From: a virus
Virus record (IMG/VR): IMGVR_UViG_3300025108_000042
Span: 1-63,213 of that record
Length of the DNA stretch: 63,213 nt
Strand: one strand, 5' to 3'
In this document: one piece after another, positions 1 through 6,430 of the stretch
How positions within the stretch are numbered: the first letter of the stretch is position 1
Layout of the letters: every line of letters starts with the position of its first letter
Program-made: the position numbers and the translations under genes
The notes under the pieces: model-generated
Databases searched by the model: none
Told to the model about the DNA's origin: nothing
Seen by the model: only the letters and a program-made list of their open reading frames with translations

Positions 1-14
1 GGCGGTAATACTTT

Positions 15-28
15 TATCTGAACAGATA
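15..28. promoter_or_regulatory. Perfect palindrome, possible operator
   Basis: TATCTGAACAGATA is a 14-base perfect inverted repeat in the short gene-free stretch before the first early gene. Its half-site TATCTG also begins the conserved core (TTATCTGTTAAC) of the cassettes at 54.1-58.4 kb. Use as a protein-binding site is inference. Confidence 0.3.
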
Positions 29-81
29 CACTACCATACGCCAAATACTACTAAAAACCCATATGACCCTCCTTTTGAAAT

Positions 82-102
82 AACTTGTAACACCAAAGAG
101 AG
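82..102 (+). promoter_or_regulatory. Early gene-border block, copy 1
   Basis: Divergent copy (AACTTGTAACACCAAAGAGAG) of the block found directly before other start codons in this cluster. It is followed by ATG at 103, which opens only an 8-codon reading frame; the first substantial gene starts at 143. Confidence 0.5.
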
Positions 103-142
103 ATGAGTCGTTGCACTCCTCACCGATAAATAAATTTATCTT

Positions 143-355
143 ATGAAAACACCAATGCAAGAACTATTGGAATGGGTTAGAGCAACCCTACCAATGGATT
201 TAGATACACCAAGATTGATTGAGCGTAAGATTGAATCTCTACTTGAGAAAGAGAAAGAGGTGATGTGTGAGTTTGCTGATGACTACCAACGCAACTGCTT
301 TCAAAAATCAGCAGATGATTATTTTAAAGAAACCTTTAACACCAAAGAGAAATGA
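143..355 (+). CDS. Small charged early protein
   Basis: A 70-residue, charged, probably helical protein with no recognised family. It is the first substantial gene of a chain of short plus-strand genes with minimal spacing. Its last residues and stop codon are encoded by the recurrent gene-border block at 331-351, and the next gene starts inside its stop (ATGA overlap). Early position suggests a host-takeover or regulatory role, but nothing in the sequence shows a function. Confidence 0.75.
   Translation: MKTPMQELLEWVRATLPMDLDTPRLIERKIESLLEKEKEVMCEFADDYQRNCFQKSADDYFKETFNTKEK
331..351 (+). promoter_or_regulatory. Early gene-border block, copy 2
   Basis: AACCTTTAACACCAAAGAGA plus one A, ending immediately before the ATG at 352. 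It encodes the end of the upstream gene and is also the leader of the next one. Near-identical blocks lie before 550, 781, 5608 and 63078. Confidence 0.65.
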
Positions 356-537
356 AACAAGGAACATTAGTATGGATAGTAGCATCAGTAGAAGATGATG
401 CACTACAAGTAAACTGCGACAAGGATGAGATTGTAGTAGAGCCTCACGGATTTAGAGCAATGCCTTTGTATGCAGATAAGCAGTGGGTAAAGCCACTTAC
501 TGAAGAGGAGATTGAAGAATACAACAAGAACCTTTAA
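352..537 (+). CDS. Small acidic early protein
   Basis: A 61-residue acidic protein of unknown function. The stretch around residues 31-46 (VEPHGFRAMPLYADKQ) followed by a Glu-rich C-terminus suggests a small compact fold; no catalytic motif is visible. The start is set by the border block immediately upstream. It ends in Asn-Leu because its stop codon lies within the next block (CCTTTAA). Confidence 0.75.
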   Translation: MKQGTLVWIVASVEDDALQVNCDKDEIVVEPHGFRAMPLYADKQWVKPLTEEEIEEYNKNL

Positions 538-549
538 AACAAAAGAGAA
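529..549 (+). promoter_or_regulatory. Early gene-border block, copy 3
   Basis: AACCTTTAAAACAAAAGAGA plus A immediately before the ATG at 550; variant of the 331 and 760 copies. It contains the stop codon of the preceding gene. Confidence 0.65.
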
Positions 550-768
550 ATGAAACTATTCAAGAGAAGAAAAGAGATTGTATTAGGACATCACCACATT
601 GCAACTGATGTTAGGGTTAACATCACAACAAGCCACGAGGAGGGTGTTGTCGTACATTGTCAAACAAAAGACAACAAAATGATAAGGTTAAATTTTACAA
701 ATCACGAGGCGTTAGATATGGGTTTGATTAACCTTGAAGTATTACAGCCTTATTTTAGAAACCTTTAA
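550..768 (+). CDS. Small early protein, unknown function
   Basis: A 72-residue protein with a basic N-terminus (MKLFKRRKE) and alternating hydrophobic segments (VVVHCQTKDNKMIRLNF) that look like a small beta-rich domain. No family recognised. Like its upstream neighbour it ends in Asn-Leu through the shared border block. Confidence 0.72.
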   Translation: MKLFKRRKEIVLGHHHIATDVRVNITTSHEEGVVVHCQTKDNKMIRLNFTNHEALDMGLINLEVLQPYFRNL

Positions 769-780
769 CACCAAAGAGAG
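760..780 (+). promoter_or_regulatory. Early gene-border block, copy 4
   Basis: AACCTTTAACACCAAAGAGA plus G directly before the ATG at 781; differs from the 331 copy at only one base. Confidence 0.65.
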
Positions 781-975
781 ATGAGCCACAAAGACCTTAA
801 AAAAATGGTTGGTAGAGAATGTGAATTCCTATCTTACTACTTAGAAGAATTTGAAAAAAAGCTTACTACAGATCCAAGGAATCAAGAGCTTAAAGACAAT
901 ATCAATACCATAAGGGCTAAGTGGGAAGCTTACGACAAGGTATACCGATACATTATAAAAACATTTGAGGAATGA
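781..975 (+). CDS. Small helical early protein
   Basis: A 64-residue, highly charged, probably all-helical protein (E/K-rich, with heptad-like spacing after residue 15). No family recognised. It overlaps the following gene by four bases (ATGA), which indicates translational coupling. Confidence 0.72.
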   Translation: MSHKDLKKMVGRECEFLSYYLEEFEKKLTTDPRNQELKDNINTIRAKWEAYDKVYRYIIKTFEE

Positions 976-1166
976 AAAATTACATTCGCAAGAGGGCGCA
1001 TTACAGGTACTTAAATAGGTACTTAAATGAAATACGCTGGGAGATTATAAATACAGTGATCATATCAAGTTCAACAGAATACACTAAGTCTGTTGTGGAT
1101 CATTTAGATAACTTAGGGGGATTAATACGTAAATACGAGAGAAGAAAGAGATGGATGAAATTTTAA
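972..1166 (+). CDS. Small basic early protein
   Basis: A 64-residue basic protein (Lys/Arg at both ends, Tyr-rich N-terminus). The charge would suit nucleic-acid binding but no motif is recognisable. The start codon overlaps the upstream stop and the 3' end overlaps the next start by 16 bases, so it belongs to a coupled chain. The N-terminal coding region contains a short direct repeat encoding RYLN twice. Confidence 0.65.
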   Translation: MKNYIRKRAHYRYLNRYLNEIRWEIINTVIISSSTEYTKSVVDHLDNLGGLIRKYERRKRWMKF

Positions 1167-1354
1167 ACATAGAGTACCATACACGAGTGTACGTTATGCA
1201 TGCGTTAAAGAAGTACAAGAGTCCTACTATTGCTGCAAAACACTTAGGAATAACAGCAAGGACAATACATAGATACATAAATAAATGGGGAGTAAGCTAC
1301 AAGCCTGAAGCACCCAGAACTGTTAAACCTGTCCAGTGGAAAAACGTTAGATAA
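1151..1354 (+). CDS. Helix-turn-helix protein (Fis/NtrC-C type)
   Basis: A 67-residue protein whose segment at about residues 22-45 (TIAAKHLGITARTIHRYINK) fits the helix-turn-helix of the Fis/NtrC C-terminal type: A-x3-L-G-I as first helix and turn, then T-x-R-T-I-x-R as recognition helix. It probably binds DNA as an early regulator. It overlaps the preceding gene by 16 bases. Family resemblance is by eye only. Confidence 0.7.
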   Translation: MDEILNIEYHTRVYVMHALKKYKSPTIAAKHLGITARTIHRYINKWGVSYKPEAPRTVKPVQWKNVR

Positions 1355-1360
1355 AAAACT

Positions 1361-1534
1361 ATGAAAACAAATTACGAATCATCGAGAACACCAGAAGCAA
1401 AAGAAACAATAGTACGCATAGCAAGATACGCTTCAAGAAACATGATGCGTACAAAAGTGAAGAGTAGTGTTTACGCACGTATAGTAGATGCGTGTATGGA
1501 AGACCTGCGTAAAAACGGTATAGAAAATGACTAA
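1361..1534 (+). CDS. Small basic early protein
   Basis: A 57-residue reading frame with start ATG at 1361 after an A-rich leader. It is basic and helical (Arg-rich centre, residues 18-42). Its stop overlaps the ATG of the next gene by eight bases. No family recognised; tight packing between neighbours supports it as a real gene. Confidence 0.55.
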   Translation: MKTNYESSRTPEAKETIVRIARYASRNMMRTKVKSSVYARIVDACMEDLRKNGIEND

Positions 1535-1619
1535 TCAACTGCTCGTAGAATGGTCGGTAGTCGTTCTTTTTGCTTTAATGTTTATAGCTTATCTGCTATA
1601 TAAAATGAAAGAAGACTAA
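1527..1619 (+). CDS. 30-residue single-pass membrane peptide
   Basis: A very small reading frame with a central hydrophobic segment (about residues 9-25, WSVVVLFALMFIAYLLY) flanked by an acidic N-terminus and a charged C-terminus. It is linked on both sides by overlaps: eight bases with the upstream gene and a TAATG junction at 1617-1621 with the nuclease-like gene. It is probably a short inner-membrane peptide made in early infection. Confidence 0.5.
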   Translation: MTNQLLVEWSVVVLFALMFIAYLLYKMKED

Positions 1620-2062
1620 TGGGATTCAACGAAGATATAGAGAGAGGTGAATCTGTCGAGTATAAGATACTTGAACTTATTAGGGAGACATATCCATCTG
1701 CCGATAAGAAAAAGGGGTATTTCAAAGAATACGATATAGAGATACCAGAGATAGACACTACTGTAGAAGTAAAGTATGATGAAATGTCTGCTGTTACAGG
1801 AAACTTAGTTGTCGAGACGGAGTTTGATAGCAAGCCTTCAGCATTAAACACAACAACAGCTGACTATTGGCTTTTTGTTACGCCTACGGAGCTTATGTGG
1901 ATCAAACCCACCGCCATATGGAGTGTTATACGTTTTCACAATTATAGTCTAAGGCGGTTTATTGGAAACGGTGACACCAAGTATAAGAAAGCTTTTTTGG
2001 TTAAAACACATCACATTAGAAATCTTTGTAACCCGGTTACAAAACACGATTTGTTTAAATAA
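1619..2062 (+). CDS. PD-(D/E)XK nuclease candidate
   Basis: A 147-residue protein with the spacing of a PD-(D/E)XK endonuclease core: Asp39 in a beta strand (YDIEIPE), then Glu50-Val-Lys52 (VEVKYD), preceded by an acidic helix and followed by strand-helix elements. Small single-domain proteins of this type in phages act as junction resolvases or restriction-like nucleases. It starts in a TAATG overlap with the membrane peptide. The fold is inferred from one motif; the substrate is unknown. Confidence 0.5.
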   Translation: MGFNEDIERGESVEYKILELIRETYPSADKKKGYFKEYDIEIPEIDTTVEVKYDEMSAVTGNLVVETEFDSKPSALNTTTADYWLFVTPTELMWIKPTAIWSVIRFHNYSLRRFIGNGDTKYKKAFLVKTHHIRNLCNPVTKHDLFK

Positions 2063-2080
2063 GTAAATGTTTATACCTTG
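2050..2080 (+). promoter_or_regulatory. Bacteroidota-type promoter candidate
   Basis: TTTG at 2050-2053 and TACCTTG at 2074-2080 are separated by 20 bases, matching the TTTG / TAnnTTTG layout of the Bacteroidota primary sigma factor (one T short in the -7 box). Transcription would begin near 2087, which excludes the upstream TTG start and favours ATG at 2096. Confidence 0.5.
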
Positions 2081-2095
2081 ATAAAAAATCGCACT

Positions 2096-2362
2096 ATGTC
2101 AATTAAAGATTTAATTACTGAACACTATGGTGATCATACCGATGAAGGACCTTTATTAGCCGTTGGATTTGATGATGCTTTAATAGGTATTGATCCTAAC
2201 TCTCTTAGAGCCGTTTACTCAAGGAACATGTGTATAGACATACTCGTGGAGGAAGGAGAGTCTGTGGAGGATGCTATGGATTTTTTAGAGTACAATACAT
2301 TTAGTGCATACGTAGGAGAATACACACCAATTTTTATAGAAGATTTTTTATGGGATACTTAG
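2096..2362 (+). CDS. Conserved-looking small phage protein
   Basis: An 88-residue acidic protein whose pattern (AVGFDDALIGI, then AVYSRNMCIDIL, then YVGEYTPIF near the C-terminus) resembles a small phage family of unknown function. I chose ATG at 2096 because the in-frame TTG at 2078 lies within the likely -7 promoter box. It overlaps the next gene by 13 bases. Confidence 0.65.
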   Translation: MSIKDLITEHYGDHTDEGPLLAVGFDDALIGIDPNSLRAVYSRNMCIDILVEEGESVEDAMDFLEYNTFSAYVGEYTPIFIEDFLWDT

Positions 2363-2556
2363 ACAACAAAGAGCACAAAAAGGTTATCGACTGTGTGCTT
2401 ATGCAAAACGCAAACATGTTCGTTAATCTGGGGATGGAGAACTCAAAAAGCGATTACGACAAAGCAAAGAAAGAAGAGCGTAGAAAACTCAGAAAGATAC
2501 AGCATCTTGATCCAGAGAAAATAGGCAGATTAATTAAAGACTCACTCGATGACTAA
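2350..2556 (+). CDS. Small charged protein before DUF3310
   Basis: A 68-residue, charged, probably helical protein (KKEERRKLRKIQHLD in the second half). It overlaps both neighbours (13 bases upstream, 8 bases downstream), typical of a coupled early operon. No family recognised. Confidence 0.65.
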   Translation: MGYLDNKEHKKVIDCVLMQNANMFVNLGMENSKSDYDKAKKEERRKLRKIQHLDPEKIGRLIKDSLDD

Positions 2557-2941
2557 CGATACACCTAAGTACTATATAGGAAAGTACAAGAATATAGAAG
2601 CAATGGATGTTGTTCTTGATTTTCAAGAGGACAATTACAATCTTGGCGTGGCAATAGCCTACCTACTGAGAGCTGGCAAGAAAGAGGGCAACCCAGCGAC
2701 TCAAGATATAGAAAAAGCAATAGTACATCTGGAAACCGAACTTAAACATCAAAGAGCAAATGGAGAATCTAACAGTAACGATATTCAAGGATATAAGGGA
2801 CATACAGGGTCCTCACCTTATTACGTTACGGACAGCACTGGAGCGTATAAAGAGTGGCAAGAGCAAGTCCTTGATAGAGAGGGTCCGTGGGGTTCACAGC
2901 ATCGATCAGAACGGGAACCAGGTTCCGGACAAGGAAGCTAA
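2549..2941 (+). CDS. DUF3310 protein with long overlap into primase
   Basis: Residues 1-70 match the DUF3310 pattern (Y-x-IGKYKNIEAMDVV, then NLGVAIAYLLRAGKK, then DIEKAIVHLETEL), a short domain common near phage nucleotide and replication genes. The remaining 60 residues are low-complexity (G/S/Q/E-rich) and overlap the first 182 bases of the primase gene in another frame. The DUF3310 core is real; the tail may be a by-product of the overlap, because the primase reading is the conserved one there. Confidence 0.75.
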   Translation: MTNDTPKYYIGKYKNIEAMDVVLDFQEDNYNLGVAIAYLLRAGKKEGNPATQDIEKAIVHLETELKHQRANGESNSNDIQGYKGHTGSSPYYVTDSTGAYKEWQEQVLDREGPWGSQHRSEREPGSGQGS

Positions 2942-4586
2942 GAAAGAACTACCTGTAGTTTGTTTTAGCGGTCAGTTTGAATTACGCAAAGATGATTCAC
3001 TGGTGTCGCACAATGGTCTTATTGTTCTTGATTTTGACCACCTAGATGTAGAGGTTTCAAAAACTATTCTAGCTACAGATGACTATGTATTTGCATGTTG
3101 GGTATCACCAAGTGGTGATGGGCTAAAAGCATTGGTCAAGATTAGCACACCTTCAAAACACCGTGAGCACTTCAAAGCTATTGAAAAATACATGGAGCGC
3201 ACCTACGGATTAGAGGTAGACCCCTCCGGTAAGAATGAATCCAGAGCCTGTTTTGAGTCCTATGATCCTGACATTATAGTAAACAGCAATAGCAAGACAT
3301 TTTCATCTATTGTTTCTGCTACTGATGACGTGCAAGTTGCATCGCATAAAGAGGTTATCACTGACTATAACAAGCTTGCTGTTATTTCTTCTATCATTAG
3401 ACGTGCTCAAGATGGAGAGAAACATACCGAGCTCGTAAAAGCCGCACATTTAGCAGGTGGGTTTGTAGCGGCTGGCAGAATAGAAGAAGAAGAAGCTCGT
3501 AGAGTGCTGCTTCGTGAGATACTAAAGAAAGAAGTAGAGAACGAAGACAACGCACGCAAAGCTATAGATGATGCAATAGAGTCAGGTAAGAAAATGCCTA
3601 TCCGTGATGTAATAGATGGCGAGAGCAAGGCAATACGCCAGATGCAACTAAACGATAATGACTTTAGCTTTGTATCTAACGATGACATTGATTTTAGCTG
3701 GATTACTGAATACGCCTCTGGCTTAATAGAGGTAGGTCTAACTACAGGTAACGATATACTTGATAGAAACTTTAGATACAAGAAAGACTTTACAATCATA
3801 AACGGTATCAGTAATGTGGGTAAGACTACATTAGCACTGCACCTTATGATTAACGCATCTGTACTACACGGTTGGAAGTGGATTATATACAGCTCTGAGA
3901 ATAAAACAGCATCTATTAAGATGAGGTTGATGGAGTTTATTGTTGATATGCCTATACGACAAATGGATACAGAGATGATTAAGTACGCTTACAACTGGGT
4001 AAACAAACACTACAAAGTTATAAGCAACAACGATGTATACAGCTACTCAGAGCTCATACTCTTTGCTGAAAAAATCATACATCATGAAGGAGCTTATGAT
4101 GGATTCTTTGTAGACCCATACAATAGCTTACGCATAGATATAGCTCAGGGAGTAAATAAGAATAGCCACGAGTACCACTATGAAGCAGCTTCGGAATTTC
4201 TAACTTTTGCCAATCGCATGAAGATGGCTGTTTGGTTAAATATGCACGCGGTAACTGAGGCACAGCGTATGCGTGGTGAGGATGGACTGCCTGTAGCGCC
4301 AACAGCATCTATGACTGAAGGCGGGGGTAAATTCGTGAATAGAGCCGATTGTTTCCTGACATTCCATAGGAAAGTGTCTTCTCCTGACTACGATACTCGT
4401 AGAACGATGGAGTTTCATGTACGTAAGGTTCGCGAGACAGAAACTGGAGGTGCTCCAACTGTTTACAATCAACCTTTCTTGTTCCAAATGACTGAGTCAA
4501 ACACAGGTTTCAGAACCTTTACAGCACAAGGTCCACTGTATAAGCCTCTTATGTTAAAAAAAATACAAGGAGAGCTGGTTTTATAA
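2760..4586 (+). CDS. Primase-helicase (VirE-N plus RecA-like ATPase)
   Basis: A 608-residue replication protein. Residues 1-165 resemble the VirE N-terminal/primase-polymerase-type domain of Bacteroidota mobile elements (LIVLDFDHLD, then WVSPSGDGLKALVK). Residues about 200-285 form a helical linker. The C-terminal half is a RecA-fold helicase: Walker A G349-I-S-N-V-G-K-T-T357 and Walker B ending in Asp452 (DGFFVDPYNSL). It should prime and unwind phage DNA, with the polymerase supplied by the host because none is encoded here. The start inside DUF3310 is supported because the VirE-N similarity begins at its first residues. Confidence 0.88.
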   Translation: MENLTVTIFKDIRDIQGPHLITLRTALERIKSGKSKSLIERVRGVHSIDQNGNQVPDKEAKKELPVVCFSGQFELRKDDSLVSHNGLIVLDFDHLDVEVSKTILATDDYVFACWVSPSGDGLKALVKISTPSKHREHFKAIEKYMERTYGLEVDPSGKNESRACFESYDPDIIVNSNSKTFSSIVSATDDVQVASHKEVITDYNKLAVISSIIRRAQDGEKHTELVKAAHLAGGFVAAGRIEEEEARRVLLREILKKEVENEDNARKAIDDAIESGKKMPIRDVIDGESKAIRQMQLNDNDFSFVSNDDIDFSWITEYASGLIEVGLTTGNDILDRNFRYKKDFTIINGISNVGKTTLALHLMINASVLHGWKWIIYSSENKTASIKMRLMEFIVDMPIRQMDTEMIKYAYNWVNKHYKVISNNDVYSYSELILFAEKIIHHEGAYDGFFVDPYNSLRIDIAQGVNKNSHEYHYEAASEFLTFANRMKMAVWLNMHAVTEAQRMRGEDGLPVAPTASMTEGGGKFVNRADCFLTFHRKVSSPDYDTRRTMEFHVRKVRETETGGAPTVYNQPFLFQMTESNTGFRTFTAQGPLYKPLMLKKIQGELVL

Positions 4587-4616
4587 ACAGCTAATCACTA
4601 TTTTGTTAGAAAGTAT

Positions 4617-4991
4617 ATGGATACAAAAAACGAAATAGTACTGTCTTTGCCCAAGCCGCCATCATTGAACGCTTTTTATGCTGGTAGACACTGGACAATA
4701 CGCAAGAAACATAAAGAAAGCTACAACAAGAGCCTAAAAGAAGCATTACTTAATTACGATCTTTTTACAACAGAACAATATGCATTAGAGGTAGAGTACA
4801 ACGCAAGGTATGATGTAGACAACGCTATTATGTGTGCTAAATTCGTTAGCGACTTTTTAAAAGATAATGAGTACGTAATTGATGACACGCCTAAATACTT
4901 CGTAAAACAGAGTACCAAGTTTAACAAAAACCTAAATAAAGATGAGTTCCTATGTCGTATCAAGCTCTATGGATACCAACTCCGTGAGTAG
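4617..4991 (+). CDS. RusA-like Holliday junction resolvase
   Basis: A 124-residue protein matching RusA in length and motif order: N-terminal PKPPSLNAFYAGRHW, then the acidic cluster Asp66, Asp68-Asn69, Lys75, Asp79 and the Asp89-Asp90 pair. In the family these acidic residues bind metal and cut four-way junctions. It fits the resolution of replication or recombination intermediates made by the annealing/exonuclease pair at 60 kb. It overlaps the next gene by 50 bases. Confidence 0.85.
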   Translation: MDTKNEIVLSLPKPPSLNAFYAGRHWTIRKKHKESYNKSLKEALLNYDLFTTEQYALEVEYNARYDVDNAIMCAKFVSDFLKDNEYVIDDTPKYFVKQSTKFNKNLNKDEFLCRIKLYGYQLRE

Positions 4992-5199
4992 TGATTTTTT
5001 TAATGCCTGTGCAATGATGCACGAAATGATTAATGAGCTGTATGAAAGCCTACACGATGGCTACGGCAATCCAGTAATTGATGAAAAACAGATACTTGAT
5101 TTAACAAAAGAGTTTAAAAACAAAATGCGTTTAGAACTCGATATGATCAAGTCTTCTGTACACCAACACCTGGAAGAAAATGCAAAGGGGCAGATATAA
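4942..5199 (+). CDS. Small helical protein
   Basis: An 85-residue protein of unknown function, acidic and helical, with a Met-rich first half. ATG at 4942 gives a 50-base overlap with the resolvase; an in-frame ATG at 4969 is a plausible alternative start and would shorten the overlap. The 3' end overlaps the GIY-YIG gene by 20 bases. Confidence 0.6.
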   Translation: MSSYVVSSSMDTNSVSSDFFNACAMMHEMINELYESLHDGYGNPVIDEKQILDLTKEFKNKMRLELDMIKSSVHQHLEENAKGQI

Positions 5200-5557
5200 A
5201 TGCGCTAAATGCAATAGGTTAAAAAGAAAACACCTGTTCCATAAAGACAATTCTAAAAAATCTGGTGTGGCTTCTTACTGTAAGAACTGCAAGAAGAAAG
5301 CTGACTCCCTAAGAGAAAGAAAATATGGGGACATAGATGAGAACGGCAACTTAATATATACTGTATATTACTTACCAGAGGAGCACTACGTAGGAATGAC
5401 AAAGGATCTTTTACACCGCATGAAAGACCATAGAAAATCAGGTAAGTTGATTGATGGATATGAGATTGTAGGTCAGTATTCAGATCCTAAAATAGCTCAT
5501 CTGTTGGAAACACAGCTACATTACAGAGGTTACCATGGGTTCCAGTATAAAGGTTAA
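5180..5557 (+). CDS. Zinc-finger GIY-YIG endonuclease
   Basis: A 125-residue fusion. The N-terminus has a four-cysteine zinc site (Cys8-x2-Cys11, Cys34-x2-Cys37) in a Lys/Arg-rich context. Residues 60-120 carry GIY-YIG features: VYY at 62-64, YVG at 70-72, Arg80, His84 and Glu110. Stand-alone nucleases of this kind act as homing or nicking enzymes; here it may also aid replication or host DNA degradation. The domain is at the short end for the family, so activity is likely but not certain. Confidence 0.75.
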   Translation: MQRGRYKCAKCNRLKRKHLFHKDNSKKSGVASYCKNCKKKADSLRERKYGDIDENGNLIYTVYYLPEEHYVGMTKDLLHRMKDHRKSGKLIDGYEIVGQYSDPKIAHLLETQLHYRGYHGFQYKG

Positions 5558-5588
5558 TTAACTACCTTTACAAGCTCTTTACTTTTCT

Positions 5589-5607
5589 AACCTTTAAAAC
5601 AAAAACT
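5589..5607 (+). promoter_or_regulatory. Early gene-border block, copy 5
   Basis: AACCTTTAAAACAAAAACT immediately before the ATG at 5608. It shares its first 16 bases with the 529 copy although it lies 5 kb away. Confidence 0.55.
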
Positions 5608-5730
5608 ATGTCTGATTTACAGATGAGTGACAGCTTTGCTGACTTTATTGACGAGCTTGAAACCAGTGAAAAAAACGATAACGCTCAATGTTCTATCGAT
5701 AACCCGGAATGCGAGAGTTGTAGCGGTTAG
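5608..5730 (+). CDS. 40-residue acidic protein with C-terminal cysteines
   Basis: A short acidic reading frame that starts right after a gene-border block and ends just before a strong terminator. The C-terminus has three cysteines (C-S-I-D-N-P-E-C-E-S-C) that could bind a metal. Placement between a border block and a terminator supports expression; function is unknown. Confidence 0.55.
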   Translation: MSDLQMSDSFADFIDELETSEKNDNAQCSIDNPECESCSG

Positions 5731-5737
5731 AATTACC

Positions 5738-5773
5738 AGAGGGGTGGAAATTATTCTGCCCCTCTTTCTTTTT
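5738..5773 (+). terminator. Intrinsic terminator of the left plus-strand operon
   Basis: A seven-pair stem AGAGGGG (5738-5744) / CCCCTCT (5759-5765) is followed by a T-rich tail, eight bases after the stop of the last gene. Confidence 0.8.
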
Positions 5774-5898
5774 ATATAAAGAATATTAGTATCTTAGCGC
5801 CAGTTCTATTTATCATTTCATCTCTCTCTCCCCACTCTTGGATGATTTATAGAGTTTGAGTTAACAGATCAGAAAAGGAGGCATTAGCCTCCTTTTTT
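5774..5898 (+). ncRNA. Possible small RNA between two terminators
   Basis: About 125 gene-free bases between the operon terminator and a second hairpin terminator. A weak -7-like box (TATCTTAG, 5790-5797; one mismatch to TAnnTTTG) could start a transcript of about 95 nt ending at the T-run at 5893. The stretch holds AGTTAACAGAT (5859-5869), the exact reverse complement of the cassette core repeated at 54-58 kb. No conserved fold is recognised. Confidence 0.25.
5873..5898. terminator. Bidirectional intrinsic terminator
   Basis: GGAGGC (5877-5882), loop ATTA, GCCTCC (5887-5892), flanked by A-run and T-run, so it can stop transcripts on both strands. On the minus strand it is the end of the late block and overlaps the last codons of the gene at 5884. 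Confidence 0.8.
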
Positions 5899-6006
5899 GT
5901 TTCCCTTCTTAGCGTAACAGCAATTACCATCACATTCTTTGGGTTCTATTTCACAGTACTGACGCTTTGGATTAGCACTATTAATTTTCTGTTTTCTTTT
6001 ATTCAT
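5884..6006 (-). CDS. 40-residue basic cysteine-containing protein
   Basis: A small lysine-rich reading frame with four cysteines (18, 25, 29, 30). Its ATG overlaps the stop of the spanin gene (ATGAATAA) and its stop lies in the terminator hairpin, so it is the last gene of the late block. The spacing C-x6-C-x3-CC suggests metal binding or a disulfide-linked peptide. No family recognised. Confidence 0.5.
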   Translation of the reverse strand: MNKRKQKINSANPKRQYCEIEPKECDGNCCYAKKGNKKGG

Positions 6007-6430
6007 TGTCAAGATACTTGTCGATTAGTCTTTGTATAACTTTAAACCCTATAAACACTAGGAAAAAGTACAAAGCTAACTTCTGTATCTTATCAAATAA
6101 GTTTTCTTTTTCAACATAAATAATTTTTTCGTAAGGAATTTCAATAGTCCGAACTATCGTATCCGAGTCGCATTTCGCGTCTATAATAAGAGTGTCGTTC
6201 ACCTTTACTATCTTCACACGCAACCTGTCCTTCGTTATGGTTATGGTGTCGTGTTGCTTCAAAGTCACAGTATCCTTCAAAACCACAGGCGGGACTACAA
6301 GAGTGTCCTGTACAACCAATGTGTCCTTTTTCAGAATCATTGGGTCTTTCTGGACCGCTTTTTTCAAGTGCCATTGAGCGCTGCAACTCGTTAATAACAG
6401 CATTAGAGTTAATCTTACCAGCCATTTCAT
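5999..6430 (-). CDS. Unimolecular spanin candidate
   Basis: A 143-residue protein with an N-terminal lipoprotein signal (hydrophobic helix, lipobox ending in Cys16, L-T-S-C), a beta-rich periplasmic part with repeated DTL/DTI/DTV segments (residues 35-105), and a C-terminal membrane helix at about 118-133. An outer-membrane lipid anchor plus an inner-membrane helix in one chain is the plan of u-spanins, which fuse the two membranes at lysis. It lies downstream of holin and DUF5675 in the same operon and overlaps the next upstream gene by four bases. Confidence 0.7.
   Translation of the reverse strand: MKWLVRLTLMLLLTSCSAQWHLKKAVQKDPMILKKDTLVVQDTLVVPPVVLKDTVTLKQHDTITITKDRLRVKIVKVNDTLIIDAKCDSDTIVRTIEIPYEKIIYVEKENLFDKIQKLALYFFLVFIGFKVIQRLIDKYLDNE

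Noticed and set aside
103-129. Eight-codon ORF directly after a gene-border block
   Set aside because: Too short to call a gene; kept only as a possible leader peptide in the findings.
2078-2095. Upstream TTG start for the gene called at 2096
   Set aside because: It falls inside the likely -7 promoter box, so it would not be transcribed from that promoter.
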